NCBI GenBank assembly: GCA_026986655.1 | Contig: JALSOD010000236.1 | Location: forward strand, 1-21,826 | From: Caldifarciminota bacterium | GTDB lineage: Bacteria; Hydrothermota; Hydrothermia; B15-G9; WFZT01 | Reading direction: 5' to 3' | Length of the DNA: 21,826 nucleotides | In this document: positions 6,625 through 15,106 of the stretch, piece by piece | How the letters are laid out: the number at the start of each line of letters is the position of its first letter | Numbering within the stretch: the stretch's first letter is position 1 | The notes under the pieces: generated by a model | Database searches by the model: none | What the model was told of the DNA's origin: nothing | What the model saw: only the letters and a program-made list of their open reading frames with translations | Translations under genes and position numbers: made by a program

Positions 6625-7149
6625 ATGGCACGCAAAGAAAACGGTAGACATAATTCTAAAGCCCGGATAGACTCCCGCGGAAGGCTCTCTATACCCAAAT
6701 CGGTTAGAAATCATCTAAAGGTTGAGAAGGGTGATACGGTGGTGATTTCAAACAGTCTATCAGCTGAGACGGACAAAACTTGCATTAACATCTTCCCATT
6801 GAGAGTTTGGGAAAAAGTTGAAAATGATCTAAAAAAAATGCTCAATTTTGGAGATGAGATAACAAGGGAAATAATCAGGGAAGTTATGGGTGAGATTGAA
6901 TATGCTGAAATTGACGACCTTGGAAGAATTCTTATACCGGGAAATTTAATGGATGAGGCTGGATTAAAAAATGAAGTTCTCTTTGTTAAAATGCCAAACT
7001 TTGTTGAAGTATGGGACCCAGATAAAAGAATGGAGTGGAAAAGACAGCTTAGAGAAAAAATTAACATTGAGAGATACAGGGAAGTTTTAAACAAAATAAA
7101 TATTGGAGGAGATCATGAGGAACGAAATACACAAGCCAGTAATGGTTGA
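6625..7149 (+). CDS. mraZ: MraZ transcriptional regulator of the dcw cluster
   Basis: MraZ is a ring-forming DNA-binding protein of the AbrB/SpoVT fold that usually represses its own dcw promoter. Both tandem half-domains show the family DxxxR signature: DSRGR (16-20) followed by LSIP, and DDLGR (97-101) followed by ILIP. The length of 174 residues exceeds the usual 140-150, mainly because of a charged C-terminal tail. The ATG at 6625 has only a weak AAAGAG-like ribosome binding site. It is the first gene of the rightward operon and overlaps rsmH by 35 nt. The TGGGN-like boxes just upstream are its likely target. Confidence 0.95.
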   Translation: MARKENGRHNSKARIDSRGRLSIPKSVRNHLKVEKGDTVVISNSLSAETDKTCINIFPLRVWEKVENDLKKMLNFGDEITREIIREVMGEIEYAEIDDLGRILIPGNLMDEAGLKNEVLFVKMPNFVEVWDPDKRMEWKRQLREKINIERYREVLNKINIGGDHEERNTQASNG

Positions 7150-8101
7150 TGAGGTCTTGAGGTTTATGGCTGCAAGACCTGGTCAGATCGTTATCGACGC
7201 CACAGCCGGGCTTGGAGGACACACTAAGGCCCTCTGGGAGGCTGTGAAACCTGATGGAATTGTCGTGGCTATCGAAAAAGACCTTGATTCACTCAGATTT
7301 GCGAGGGAAAGAGTGGATGGAGACGGTGTAGTTTTCATCCATGAATCCTATACAAATCTTTCCAGCATAACAGAATTTCTTGGTATTAAAGGCAAAGTGG
7401 ATGCCATCCTTTTTGACCTCGGGATCTCCTCGTATCTTTTAGAATACTCCGGCAGAGGATTCTCTTTTCTCCAGGATGAATACCTTGATATGCGTTTTAA
7501 TCCAGATGAAGGCCTTCCTGCAGACCATTATATAAATCGCTTAAACGAGCATCAATTAACCCATATTTTCAAAGACTATGGTGAGATACGTTTTGCCCGC
7601 TCAATCGCCCAGGGGATCGTAAGATTCAGAAAAAAGCAGAGAATCAGCACAACTGCAATTTTAAACGAAATTGTCCTGAGATCAGTTCCGGGGATTTACA
7701 GAAGGAACAACAAGTTAAAGAAGCGTCTGCTTGCTCAGGTGTATCAGGCTCTCAGGATTCAGGTCAATAAAGAACTTGAATCAATTGCCACAGGACTTGT
7801 AGAGGGACTCAAAGTCCTTGCCCCCGGTGGTAGGATGGTGGTCATTTCCTATCACTCGCTGGAGGACCGTCTCGCCAAACAACTAAAGAAAATGAGTGGC
7901 GTCGATGCATTATTGAAAAAACCACTTACTCCATCACAGAGTGAAATTGCAATGAATCCAAGGGCAAGAAGTGCAAAATTAAGGGCATATAAAAAAGTGG
8001 GGGAGTTAAATGAGGAAGATATGGATTATTTTATTAGTCTCGGGTGGAATAATATTGGTCCTTATAGGACCAATATCGCCGCTTCAATGGGCAAAAGCTG
8101 A
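7115..8101 (+). CDS. rsmH: 16S rRNA (cytosine(1402)-N(4))-methyltransferase RsmH (MraW)
   Basis: RsmH uses S-adenosylmethionine to methylate N4 of C1402 in the 16S rRNA decoding centre. The 328 residues show the SAM-binding DATAGLGGHT (28-37), then DLGISS (101-106), LDMRFNP (124-130), QALRIQVNKEL (211-221) and YHSLEDR (246-252), all typical of the family. The start is the ATG at 7115, which has GGAGGAG 5 nt upstream and matches the family N-terminus (HKPVMVDEV). A TTG at 7103 would lie across the ribosome binding site. The gene overlaps mraZ by 35 nt and ftsL by 92 nt, so its last 30 codons are also read in the ftsL frame. Confidence 0.97.
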   Translation: MRNEIHKPVMVDEVLRFMAARPGQIVIDATAGLGGHTKALWEAVKPDGIVVAIEKDLDSLRFARERVDGDGVVFIHESYTNLSSITEFLGIKGKVDAILFDLGISSYLLEYSGRGFSFLQDEYLDMRFNPDEGLPADHYINRLNEHQLTHIFKDYGEIRFARSIAQGIVRFRKKQRISTTAILNEIVLRSVPGIYRRNNKLKKRLLAQVYQALRIQVNKELESIATGLVEGLKVLAPGGRMVVISYHSLEDRLAKQLKKMSGVDALLKKPLTPSQSEIAMNPRARSAKLRAYKKVGELNEEDMDYFISLGWNNIGPYRTNIAASMGKS

Positions 8102-8321
8102 GAAGGTTAATCGAATCAATTCTCAACTTGCACTTGAAAAGGCCCGCATCGACAGCCTGAATCATAAAATTCAAAGGTTAAAAAGTTTTTACTATATAAA
8201 AAGGGAAGCTAAAAAACATGGATACAGACCGTCGAGACCGGAGGTCTTACACCCTGAGAGCTTACATCATACTAACACTGGTTCTGGCCTACACAGGTCT
8301 CACCGCGTACTATCTCGTTAA
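8010..8321 (+). CDS. ftsL: FtsL-like septum protein
   Basis: The 103-residue product has the FtsL layout: a very short N-terminus, one membrane helix (about 4-20) and a likely extracytoplasmic coiled coil (about 30-60), then REAKKHGYRPSRPEVL (65-80), which resembles the usual FtsL/DivIC end. FtsL links the FtsQ-FtsL-FtsB complex to FtsW and FtsI. The ATG at 8010 has a GGGGGAG ribosome binding site, which supports translation of this frame. Family sequence identity is low, so the call rests on topology and on its place between rsmH and ftsI. It overlaps rsmH by 92 nt and ftsI by 104 nt. The last 20 or so residues, encoded over ftsI, look like an extension caused by the absence of an earlier stop. 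Confidence 0.8.
   Translation: MRKIWIILLVSGGIILVLIGPISPLQWAKAEKVNRINSQLALEKARIDSLNHKIQRLKSFYYIKREAKKHGYRPSRPEVLHPESLHHTNTGSGLHRSHRVLSR
8052..8076. repeat. Perfect 11-bp hairpin inside the rsmH/ftsL overlap
   Basis: ATATTGGTCCT (8052-8062) and AGGACCAATAT (8066-8076) are perfect inverted arms with a 3-nt loop. The stem would form in the mRNA 42 nt into ftsL and 25 nt before the rsmH stop. No U-run follows, so it is not an ordinary terminator. Confidence 0.6.
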
Positions 8322-9894
8322 ATTTCAGCTTTTTAACAAATCTCCGGTCAAAACACATGTAATAGTCCACAAACTTCCTGCCGAGAGGGGGGAGATCACA
8401 GATAGAAATGGCTTCAAGATAGCATTTAACCATTTAGCGTATAACGTTTATCAGAGGCACAGGATACCAGATAAATATGTTCCCCTGCTTCAAGACCTGG
8501 GGTTAAATGTAAAAAATAGTCCTTCCTACTGGAAGAAAAATCCTCGAATGGTAAGAATTGCGTCCAACATCCCTGCTGAAAAAGTTAAGGAAATCTATGG
8601 AATCCCTGGACTTACATTCGAAAAGGCGTGGTTCAGAACCTACACGGATCCATTAATCTTTGAACCCATAGTTGGATGTGTTCAGAGAACATCTGGTAGT
8701 GGTCTTGAAGGACTCGAATTTGAATTTGACAAATACCTTAAAGGGGTTCCCGGCAGAATTGCCTATTTGATCACAAATATCAAGGACAGTACGAAGAGAA
8801 ATCGTTATAAAATTCCCCTGCCGGATTCGCAGATTGTAATACCAAAGAAAGGCTGCCAGCTTGTGCTTACTATCGACCAGAAGCTTCAAACAATTGCTTA
8901 TGAGGCTTTAAAGAATGGAGTCGATGAGTGGCATGCAAAAAGAGGAGCTGCAATTATCGAAGTACCATCAACCGGTGAAATACTTGCATTCGCAATCTAT
9001 CCATCTTACGATCCCGGCCTTTACACAACCACAAATCCATCGCTTAAAAGGATCTGGCCGATAACTGATCCTTATGAGCCAGGGTCAATTTTCAAAGTTA
9101 TAACCTATGGTACAGCCATCTCAAAAGGGATCTCTCCAGAACTGATGATTGACACTGATCATGGAAGAATCAGGATAAAGAATTTCATCATATCTGATGT
9201 TCACCCACTTGGAAGAATTCCAATGAAAGAAGCACTCATTCACTCTTCCAACGTTGGGACAATCAAACTCGCTTTCATGATTGGAAAGAGAAGAATTTAT
9301 TCAACAATTAAAAGAGCTGGAGTCGGAAGAAAAACTGGTATCAAATTACCAGGTGAAAATCCGGGGGTAATGGAAAATTATCTAAAATGGGACAAAACAC
9401 GATTTGCCAATGTTGTAATTGGTTATGGTTTTCTGATCAACTCTCTTCATATCGTAACTATTTATGGTGCAGTAGCAAATAACGGTCAGTTAGTTTATCC
9501 AAGAATTGTAAAATGCATCAACTGTCCTGACAGTACGATAACATATTCGGTTAGATATGGTAACAGGCTTTTCCCCGCACCTGTTACCAAAACATTAAAA
9601 AGCATACTCGTTGATGTGGTAGAAAAAGGTACAGGGAGACGGGCAAAAATTGAGGGAATCCACATAGCAGGTAAAACAGGGACAGCAAATAAACTTGATA
9701 GAAAATCCAAAAGATACAATCGCAGTAAAAGAATTGTTTCATTCGTAGGTTTCTTCCCGGCAGAAAATCCTGCATATCTGATCTACGTAGTCGTTGATGA
9801 ACCACACAAGAAGGGGTTTGAAGCATATGGTGGGAGTGTCGCTGCCCCCATCTTCAAAAATATTGTAGAAACTATGGTCAATATGGGGTACTGA
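8218..9894 (+). CDS. ftsI: Septal peptidoglycan transpeptidase FtsI (class B penicillin-binding protein)
   Basis: FtsI cross-links septal peptidoglycan outside the membrane, working with the glycosyltransferase FtsW. Residues 1-14 are cytoplasmic and basic, and 15-34 form the membrane anchor. The dimerisation/pedestal domain includes ERGEITDRNG (56-65) and GSGLEGLEFEFDKYLKG (160-176). The transpeptidase domain has the active-site SxxK as SIFK (Ser290, Lys293), SSN (343-345) and KTGT (486-489). No C-terminal PASTA domains are present. At 558 residues it is of normal size. The ATG at 8218 has only a weak GGGAAG ribosome binding site about 10 nt away, so it may depend on coupling from ftsL, which it overlaps by 104 nt. 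MurE starts 1 nt after the stop. Confidence 0.95.
   Translation: MDTDRRDRRSYTLRAYIILTLVLAYTGLTAYYLVKFQLFNKSPVKTHVIVHKLPAERGEITDRNGFKIAFNHLAYNVYQRHRIPDKYVPLLQDLGLNVKNSPSYWKKNPRMVRIASNIPAEKVKEIYGIPGLTFEKAWFRTYTDPLIFEPIVGCVQRTSGSGLEGLEFEFDKYLKGVPGRIAYLITNIKDSTKRNRYKIPLPDSQIVIPKKGCQLVLTIDQKLQTIAYEALKNGVDEWHAKRGAAIIEVPSTGEILAFAIYPSYDPGLYTTTNPSLKRIWPITDPYEPGSIFKVITYGTAISKGISPELMIDTDHGRIRIKNFIISDVHPLGRIPMKEALIHSSNVGTIKLAFMIGKRRIYSTIKRAGVGRKTGIKLPGENPGVMENYLKWDKTRFANVVIGYGFLINSLHIVTIYGAVANNGQLVYPRIVKCINCPDSTITYSVRYGNRLFPAPVTKTLKSILVDVVEKGTGRRAKIEGIHIAGKTGTANKLDRKSKRYNRSKRIVSFVGFFPAENPAYLIYVVVDEPHKKGFEAYGGSVAAPIFKNIVETMVNMGY
9558..9589. repeat. Intragenic 10-bp inverted repeat in ftsI
   Basis: TGGTAACAGG (9558-9567) and CCTGTTACCA (9580-9589) are perfect inverted arms around a 12-nt loop, within the FtsI transpeptidase coding region. 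One such repeat in a 22-kb window is not far from chance expectation. Confidence 0.5.
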
Positions 9895-9895
9895 G

Positions 9896-11332
9896 ATGAG
9901 ATTAAGTGAGCTCTCAAAATACGGTGAATTGATAAACTTCTCAGAAGACATTGAAATCACAGGAATCTCCTATGACTCAAGAAAAATTAAAAAAGGTGAC
10001 CTTTTTATCGCTCTCGTCGGTAGAAACTTTGATGGCCACAACTTTGTCAGAGACGCGATAAACCGGGGAGCAGTGGCCGCAATAGTTTCGAAAAAACTCG
10101 ATGTATCCATTCCCCAGATCCTCGTGAATGATACCCGTGAAAGTATGGCTCACATTGCAGCATATTTTTTCCAGTTTCCTTCAAAAAAACTTAAAGTTAC
10201 AGGTGTAACAGGGACAAATGGAAAATCGACAACAGCGTTTATCGTTCACAAAATCCTGAAGACTCTCAACAAAAAAAGCTCACTCATTGGCACTATTGGC
10301 TACGAAATCTTAGACGAATTTATAAAGGCAGAAAGAACCACCCCAGAATCCCCGGATATTCAAAAATTTATGTACGAGACATGGAAGAGAGGTGGAGAAT
10401 ACTTCAACATGGAGGTTTCGTCACAGAGTATCTGTGAAAAAAGGGTCGAGGATATCGTTTTCAGCAGTGCAGTTTTCACCAATCTATCGCGTGAGCATCT
10501 TGAGTACCACAAGACGTTTGAAAATTATAAAAATGCGAAATTAGAGTTCTTCAAGAAAGCAGCCGACACAGGTGCGACAGCTATAATCAACGTGGATGAC
10601 TCTCACCACAGGGATTTTGCCACAATCTTTAAAAAGAGCGGGGGAAAAAAAATCTTCACCTATGGGATCAAAAATGAGGCAGCTCTCAGGGCCACAGGAA
10701 TAACTTTATCCATCGAGGGATCAATATTCCAGGTAGCATACAGGGGAAAAAATCACAGAATCGAAACAAAACTCATCGGGATGCACAACGTTTATAACAT
10801 ACTTGCGGCTTTTGCTGTACTGACAAATTATGGCTTCTCTCTCCGTGAAATCTCACAGGCAATCTCAAAGTTGCCATCTATTCCAGGGAGGCTCGAGAAA
10901 ATTGAAAAGAATGGCATCTATTTCTTCATCGACTATGCCCATACACCTGAGGCTTTAAGAAACGTTCTACATACACTAAAAAATTTAACAATCAACAGGC
11001 TAATTGTGGTTTTTGGTGCAGGCGGTGATCGAGACGTAGGAAAACGCCCCATAATGGGGTCTATAGCCTCACAACTGGCTGACTTTATAATATTAACTTC
11101 AGACAATCCCAGGAGTGAGGATCCCCTGAAAATCGTGGAAGACATCAGCTCTGGAATATCAGGGAATAGTTACCTTGTAGAACTTGACAGGGAAAAGGCC
11201 ATCAGAATAGCGTACTCTATGGCAAAAGAAGGTGATACTGTCCTGGTAGCAGGTAAAGGCCACGAAGAATATCAGGAGATTAAGGGTAAGAAATACCACT
11301 TCAGCGATAGGGAGGTTATACTCTCATTATGA
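9896..11332 (+). CDS. murE: UDP-MurNAc-L-Ala-D-Glu ligase MurE, probably meso-diaminopimelate type
   Basis: MurE adds the third stem-peptide residue to UDP-MurNAc-L-Ala-D-Glu in the cytoplasm, using ATP. The 478 residues show the N-terminal UDP-binding domain (GISYDSRKIKKGDLFIAL, 23-40), the ATP loop TGTNGKST (105-112), the TTPESP substrate motif (148-153), Lys215 at the position usually carbamylated, and DYAHTPEAL (346-354). DNPR (403-406) is the motif of meso-DAP-adding enzymes, so a meso-DAP peptidoglycan is predicted. One oddity is EVSSQS (173-178), where most MurE proteins have His after EVSS. The ATG lies 1 nt after the ftsI stop. Confidence 0.96.
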   Translation: MRLSELSKYGELINFSEDIEITGISYDSRKIKKGDLFIALVGRNFDGHNFVRDAINRGAVAAIVSKKLDVSIPQILVNDTRESMAHIAAYFFQFPSKKLKVTGVTGTNGKSTTAFIVHKILKTLNKKSSLIGTIGYEILDEFIKAERTTPESPDIQKFMYETWKRGGEYFNMEVSSQSICEKRVEDIVFSSAVFTNLSREHLEYHKTFENYKNAKLEFFKKAADTGATAIINVDDSHHRDFATIFKKSGGKKIFTYGIKNEAALRATGITLSIEGSIFQVAYRGKNHRIETKLIGMHNVYNILAAFAVLTNYGFSLREISQAISKLPSIPGRLEKIEKNGIYFFIDYAHTPEALRNVLHTLKNLTINRLIVVFGAGGDRDVGKRPIMGSIASQLADFIILTSDNPRSEDPLKIVEDISSGISGNSYLVELDREKAIRIAYSMAKEGDTVLVAGKGHEEYQEIKGKKYHFSDREVILSL

Positions 11333-12687
11333 AATGGCACATGAGATTTAACTTATTGGATATAGCAAAAATAGTTCATGGGAGTTTTATCGGGGATTCA
11401 GGAAGAATTGTGACAGGTTTATCAATAGATTCAAGAAAAATTGAGAAGGACGAAATTTTTGTAGCTATTAAAGGGGAAAGATTTAATGGCGAGGATTTCG
11501 TAGAGCAGGCGATGGAAAAAGGGGCATCAGGAGCTATCGTCTCAAAGGAATTTAACAGAAAAGTTAAAAACATCATTATCGTAAAAGATACCGTTGAGGC
11601 TCTCGGAAGACTTGCAAAATACTACCGTAGTATATTCCGGAATTTAAAAGTCATTGGAATAACCGGCTCAACGGGTAAAACAACCACAAAGGAAATGATT
11701 TATTACGCACTGAGAAACAGTTACAAAGTCGTCAGAAATGAAAAGAGTTACAACAACTTCATAGGCGTACCATTGACCATTTTTTCCATCGCTCCCCAAA
11801 CTGAGATCTTAATCAGCGAAATAGGGACAAATCATCCCGACGAAATTGATAAACTGACGGACATTGTGCGTCCTCATATAGCAATTGTAACTTCAATTGG
11901 ACCGTCACACCTCGAATTTTTTGGCACTGTAAGGAATGTAGCCATTGAAAAATCTGACATTTTGAAATACCTACCCCCCGATGGCGTGGCAATTTTAAAC
12001 AGAGACATGCCCTATTTTAACGAAATCATAGAGGCATATCCCGTGAATTATATCATGACAGTCTCCACAAAAAACAAAAAAAGTGATTTTTATGCTGAAA
12101 TCAATTACATGGATTTTGAGAGAAACGAAATCACAATTAATGGGAAATACCAACTAATACTTCATCCTGGGGGAATGGGAACTGTTTACGGAGCCCTCTT
12201 TTCTCTTGCTGTTGCAAAAATTCTTAATGTCCCCATCGAAGTCGCTCTTAGAGGTTTGAATGAATTTCACGGCGTCAATATGAGAAAAGAAGTCGTCGAA
12301 TTCGATAGATACCGCATCCTTAATGATGCTTACAATGCAAATCCAGATTCCATGAGGGATTTTCTCATAACCTTGAGACCCTACCGGGAAGATGTCCTAC
12401 TTGTTTTAGGTGATATGTTTGAACTCGGTGAATATGCCGAATTTTATCACCGCGAAGTGGGCAGACTCGTGAAAGAGTTAGGTTTCAGAAAATTAATAAC
12501 TATAGGTGAGATGTCGCACTACACAAGCTTAGAAGCAGGTGACCTGGACATAAACCTACATCTGGAATCTGTTGATGATGTAGTTAATACAATCGAGGAC
12601 ATGCCTGAAGATAAGTTATTCATTGCAATCAAGGCATCAAGGGCAATGCAGCTCGAAAAGATTATTGAAAAATTGAGGAGGCAATGA
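11329..12687 (+). CDS. murF: UDP-MurNAc-tripeptide:D-Ala-D-Ala ligase MurF
   Basis: MurF completes the cytoplasmic pentapeptide precursor by adding D-Ala-D-Ala. The product has 452 residues: an N-terminal domain like that of MurE (LSIDSRKIEKDEIFVAIKG, 31-49), the ATP loop TGSTGKTTT (112-120), GTNHPDEI (166-173), SHLEFFGT (193-200) and NDAYNANPDS (332-341), all typical of MurF. The ATG at 11329 overlaps the murE stop as ATGA. GGAGGT lies 12 nt upstream, a long spacing, so coupling to murE is likely; an in-frame ATG at 11341 is an alternative. Its dipeptide substrate needs a D-Ala-D-Ala ligase, and no ddl gene is in this window. Confidence 0.96.
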   Translation: MKWHMRFNLLDIAKIVHGSFIGDSGRIVTGLSIDSRKIEKDEIFVAIKGERFNGEDFVEQAMEKGASGAIVSKEFNRKVKNIIIVKDTVEALGRLAKYYRSIFRNLKVIGITGSTGKTTTKEMIYYALRNSYKVVRNEKSYNNFIGVPLTIFSIAPQTEILISEIGTNHPDEIDKLTDIVRPHIAIVTSIGPSHLEFFGTVRNVAIEKSDILKYLPPDGVAILNRDMPYFNEIIEAYPVNYIMTVSTKNKKSDFYAEINYMDFERNEITINGKYQLILHPGGMGTVYGALFSLAVAKILNVPIEVALRGLNEFHGVNMRKEVVEFDRYRILNDAYNANPDSMRDFLITLRPYREDVLLVLGDMFELGEYAEFYHREVGRLVKELGFRKLITIGEMSHYTSLEAGDLDINLHLESVDDVVNTIEDMPEDKLFIAIKASRAMQLEKIIEKLRRQ

Positions 12688-13775
12688 TGTTTTATCACAT
12701 TTTCTATCCGCTCGCAAAATACTCGATCATTTTCAACCTCTTCAGATACATAACCTTCAGAACTATGTACGCATCTGTGACGTCCTTTGTGCTCACAATA
12801 ATTTTTCTCCCGATTTTTATCAAAAAGGTCAAGAAGCTCGGACTGAAGGAGAAAATCTACGAGTACGCTCCTGAAACTCACAAGGTCAAGGAAGGAACAC
12901 CCACTGGTGGGGGTGTCGTTTTTGTTACATCAGTCATAATTGCAACTCTTCTCTGGGCAAATCTTACAAATCTTTTCATCTACACAGCGCTTCTTGTGAC
13001 CTTATACCTTGGCATTTTTGGATTCATAGACGATTATACCAAACTTCGAGGGGCTTCAGATCGTAGAGGGCTTCCCGCATGGGTAAAATTCCTTGGGCAT
13101 TTTGTATTATCAGTGTTTGTTTTATTTATGATGTATAAAATTTTCCCGCCTGCGGTGAGGACAAAAACACAGTTTCTCGTGTTCAAGAATTTCTTCATTG
13201 ATTTTGGATGGGCTTACATTGTATTTGTAATGCTCGTTTTCATCGGGGCCACAAATTCTGTTAATTTAACCGATGGGCTTGATGGTCTTGCCGCCGGTGC
13301 ATCAATCCCCACACTTGGAGTATTTCTCATTGTGGCTTACATAGCAGGTAACAAGATACTCTCCAGTTATCTACACATACTATTTATTCCAGGTGCAGGT
13401 GAGCTCTCTATATTCATTGGATCATTCATGGGAGCTCTACTTGGCTTTCTCTGGTACAATGCCCATCCTGCGGACATTTTTATGGGGGATACAGGATCAC
13501 AGGCAATTGGTGGTGCCCTTGGAATAGTCTCTATACTCACAAAACAGGAATTCCTGCTTGCAGTTGCGGGGTTCCTTTTTGTAATGGAAGCTCTCTCAGT
13601 GATTATCCAGGTGTTTTATTTCAAAAAGTCTGGTGGGAAAAGGATATTTAAAAAGGCCCCTCTGCATCATCATTTTGAAGAGCTTGGCTGGAGCGAAAAC
13701 AAGATCGTGGTGAGATTCTGGATAATATCAGCAATATTTGCGGTTATCGCCATATCTACTTTGAAAATACGATGA
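12684..13775 (+). CDS. mraY: Phospho-MurNAc-pentapeptide transferase MraY
   Basis: MraY transfers phospho-MurNAc-pentapeptide from UDP to undecaprenyl phosphate, making lipid I in the inner membrane. The 363-residue protein has about ten hydrophobic helices and the conserved loops: GTPTGGG (71-77), DDY (116-118), NLTDGLDG (194-201), HPADIFMGDTGS (261-272) and the PLHHHFE signature (326-332). The ATG at 12684 overlaps the murF stop as ATGA, but GGAGG ends only 2 nt before it. The next codon, ATG at 12687, has better spacing (5 nt) and may be the real start; the two differ by one residue. Confidence 0.97.
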   Translation: MMFYHIFYPLAKYSIIFNLFRYITFRTMYASVTSFVLTIIFLPIFIKKVKKLGLKEKIYEYAPETHKVKEGTPTGGGVVFVTSVIIATLLWANLTNLFIYTALLVTLYLGIFGFIDDYTKLRGASDRRGLPAWVKFLGHFVLSVFVLFMMYKIFPPAVRTKTQFLVFKNFFIDFGWAYIVFVMLVFIGATNSVNLTDGLDGLAAGASIPTLGVFLIVAYIAGNKILSSYLHILFIPGAGELSIFIGSFMGALLGFLWYNAHPADIFMGDTGSQAIGGALGIVSILTKQEFLLAVAGFLFVMEALSVIIQVFYFKKSGGKRIFKKAPLHHHFEELGWSENKIVVRFWIISAIFAVIAISTLKIR

Positions 13776-15106
13776 AAAGTTTTAAAGAAAGTATCATAAG
13801 CAAAAAGATAGCAGTCATTGGAGCAGGAAGATCTGGTCTCGCCGCGGTTAAACTTTTAAAAAAATTGGGGGCACGGCACATTTTTCTATCAGAGAGGGAT
13901 ATTTTAAGTGAGTCAACGAAGGTTTTTTTACAGAAAAACGGGGTTCAATGGGAGGAAGGCGGACACACGTCCCGGGTTTTTAATGCCGACGTTGTGATCT
14001 TGAGCCCTGGAGTAAATGTTCATAATCCATTCATTTCGAGATTAAAAGAAGTATCCATCCCGATTTTTGGAGAACTCGAATTGGGATATAGGTTTATTGA
14101 CGGAAAAATAGTCGCAGTCACAGGGACTAACGGAAAATCGACGGTAGTTTCATTGATAGCAAATATGCTGAAAGATTATATTCCGGCAGGTAATATCGGT
14201 GCACCACTTTCAAATTTTGCCGGCATGAAGAAAAATTTCGTCCTCGAAGTCTCCAGCTTTCAACTTATGTCAATTCAATCATTTAGACCCGATATTGCGG
14301 TTGTTCTCAACATTGATCAGGACCATCTCGACTGGCATCCAACCATCGAAGAATACATCCAGGCAAAAAAGAGAATTTATGAAAATCAGGGACCAGAGGA
14401 CATTTTGATTTTGAATCTGGATGACCCCATAACAAAATCATTCGGTGAGGATGCAAGATCCCGTGTTTTTTATTTCAGTCTCAAAGAAAAAACCAACGCC
14501 TACATTGACGAAGATGTGTTAAGGTTATATATTTACGGGAGGGTCTATCCCCTTGTTAAAGTTTCTGAATTAAAACTTGTTGGGGTGCACAATCTTTACA
14601 ACGCTCTTGCCTCATCACTTGCTTCATTTCTTGCAGGTGCTAAACTTGATGATATAAAAAGGACACTCTTGAATTTCTCCGGTCTACCTCACAGAATCGA
14701 ATTTGTCAGAGAGATCAGAGGAGTTAAGTTTTTCAACGACTCAAAGGCTACAAATCCCCATGCCGTTATATGGGCACTGAAGTCATTTGACACGGACGTG
14801 ATCTTAATTTTGGGTGGTAAGGAAAAGCACCTTGACTACTCTACCCTGATAAACGATGTCAGGAAAAGGGCAAAAATCCTGATAATTTTTGGAGAAAACG
14901 CTCCTTCGCTCGAAAAGACTTTCAGTGGATTAGTTCCACTCTACAGGGTAAATTCACTCAAAGAGGCAGTTGATAAAGCACTTGAAATTGCCGAAAGTGG
15001 CGATATAGTCCTATTTTCACCGGGAACATCGAGCTTTGATATGTTTAAAAACTACAAAGAAAGAGGGGAGAGATTCAAAAATGAAGTCAGAAGAATTAAC
15101 CTTTGA
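13772..15106 (+). CDS. murD: UDP-MurNAc-L-alanine:D-glutamate ligase MurD
   Basis: MurD adds D-Glu to UDP-MurNAc-L-Ala in the cytoplasm. The 444 residues show a Rossmann-like N-terminus (VIGAGRSGLAA, 15-25), the ATP loop TGTNGKST (117-124), EVSSFQL (159-165), NIDQDHLDWH (180-189), a Lys at the usually carbamylated position (about 199-200) and FNDSKATNP in the C-terminal part. These features separate it from the paralogues MurC, MurE and MurF nearby. It overlaps mraY as ATGA and ftsW by 26 nt. Confidence 0.96.
   Translation: MKSFKESIISKKIAVIGAGRSGLAAVKLLKKLGARHIFLSERDILSESTKVFLQKNGVQWEEGGHTSRVFNADVVILSPGVNVHNPFISRLKEVSIPIFGELELGYRFIDGKIVAVTGTNGKSTVVSLIANMLKDYIPAGNIGAPLSNFAGMKKNFVLEVSSFQLMSIQSFRPDIAVVLNIDQDHLDWHPTIEEYIQAKKRIYENQGPEDILILNLDDPITKSFGEDARSRVFYFSLKEKTNAYIDEDVLRLYIYGRVYPLVKVSELKLVGVHNLYNALASSLASFLAGAKLDDIKRTLLNFSGLPHRIEFVREIRGVKFFNDSKATNPHAVIWALKSFDTDVILILGGKEKHLDYSTLINDVRKRAKILIIFGENAPSLEKTFSGLVPLYRVNSLKEAVDKALEIAESGDIVLFSPGTSSFDMFKNYKERGERFKNEVRRINL

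Noticed and set aside
6711..7094. A 127-codon minus-strand ORF opposite mraZ
   Set aside because: Serine- and phenylalanine-rich antisense reading of mraZ, without a start signal.
7103..7114. RsmH starting at the TTG at 7103
   Set aside because: That codon overlaps the GGAGGAG ribosome binding site of the ATG at 7115, which fits the family start.
9558..9589. The ftsI inverted repeat as a terminator or regulatory element
   Set aside because: No U-run follows, it lies within the transpeptidase coding region, and a 10-bp repeat with a 12-nt loop is close to chance expectation in this length.
15036..15080. A longer FtsW from 15036
   Set aside because: It has no good ribosome binding site, while the ATG at 15081 follows GGGGAGA.
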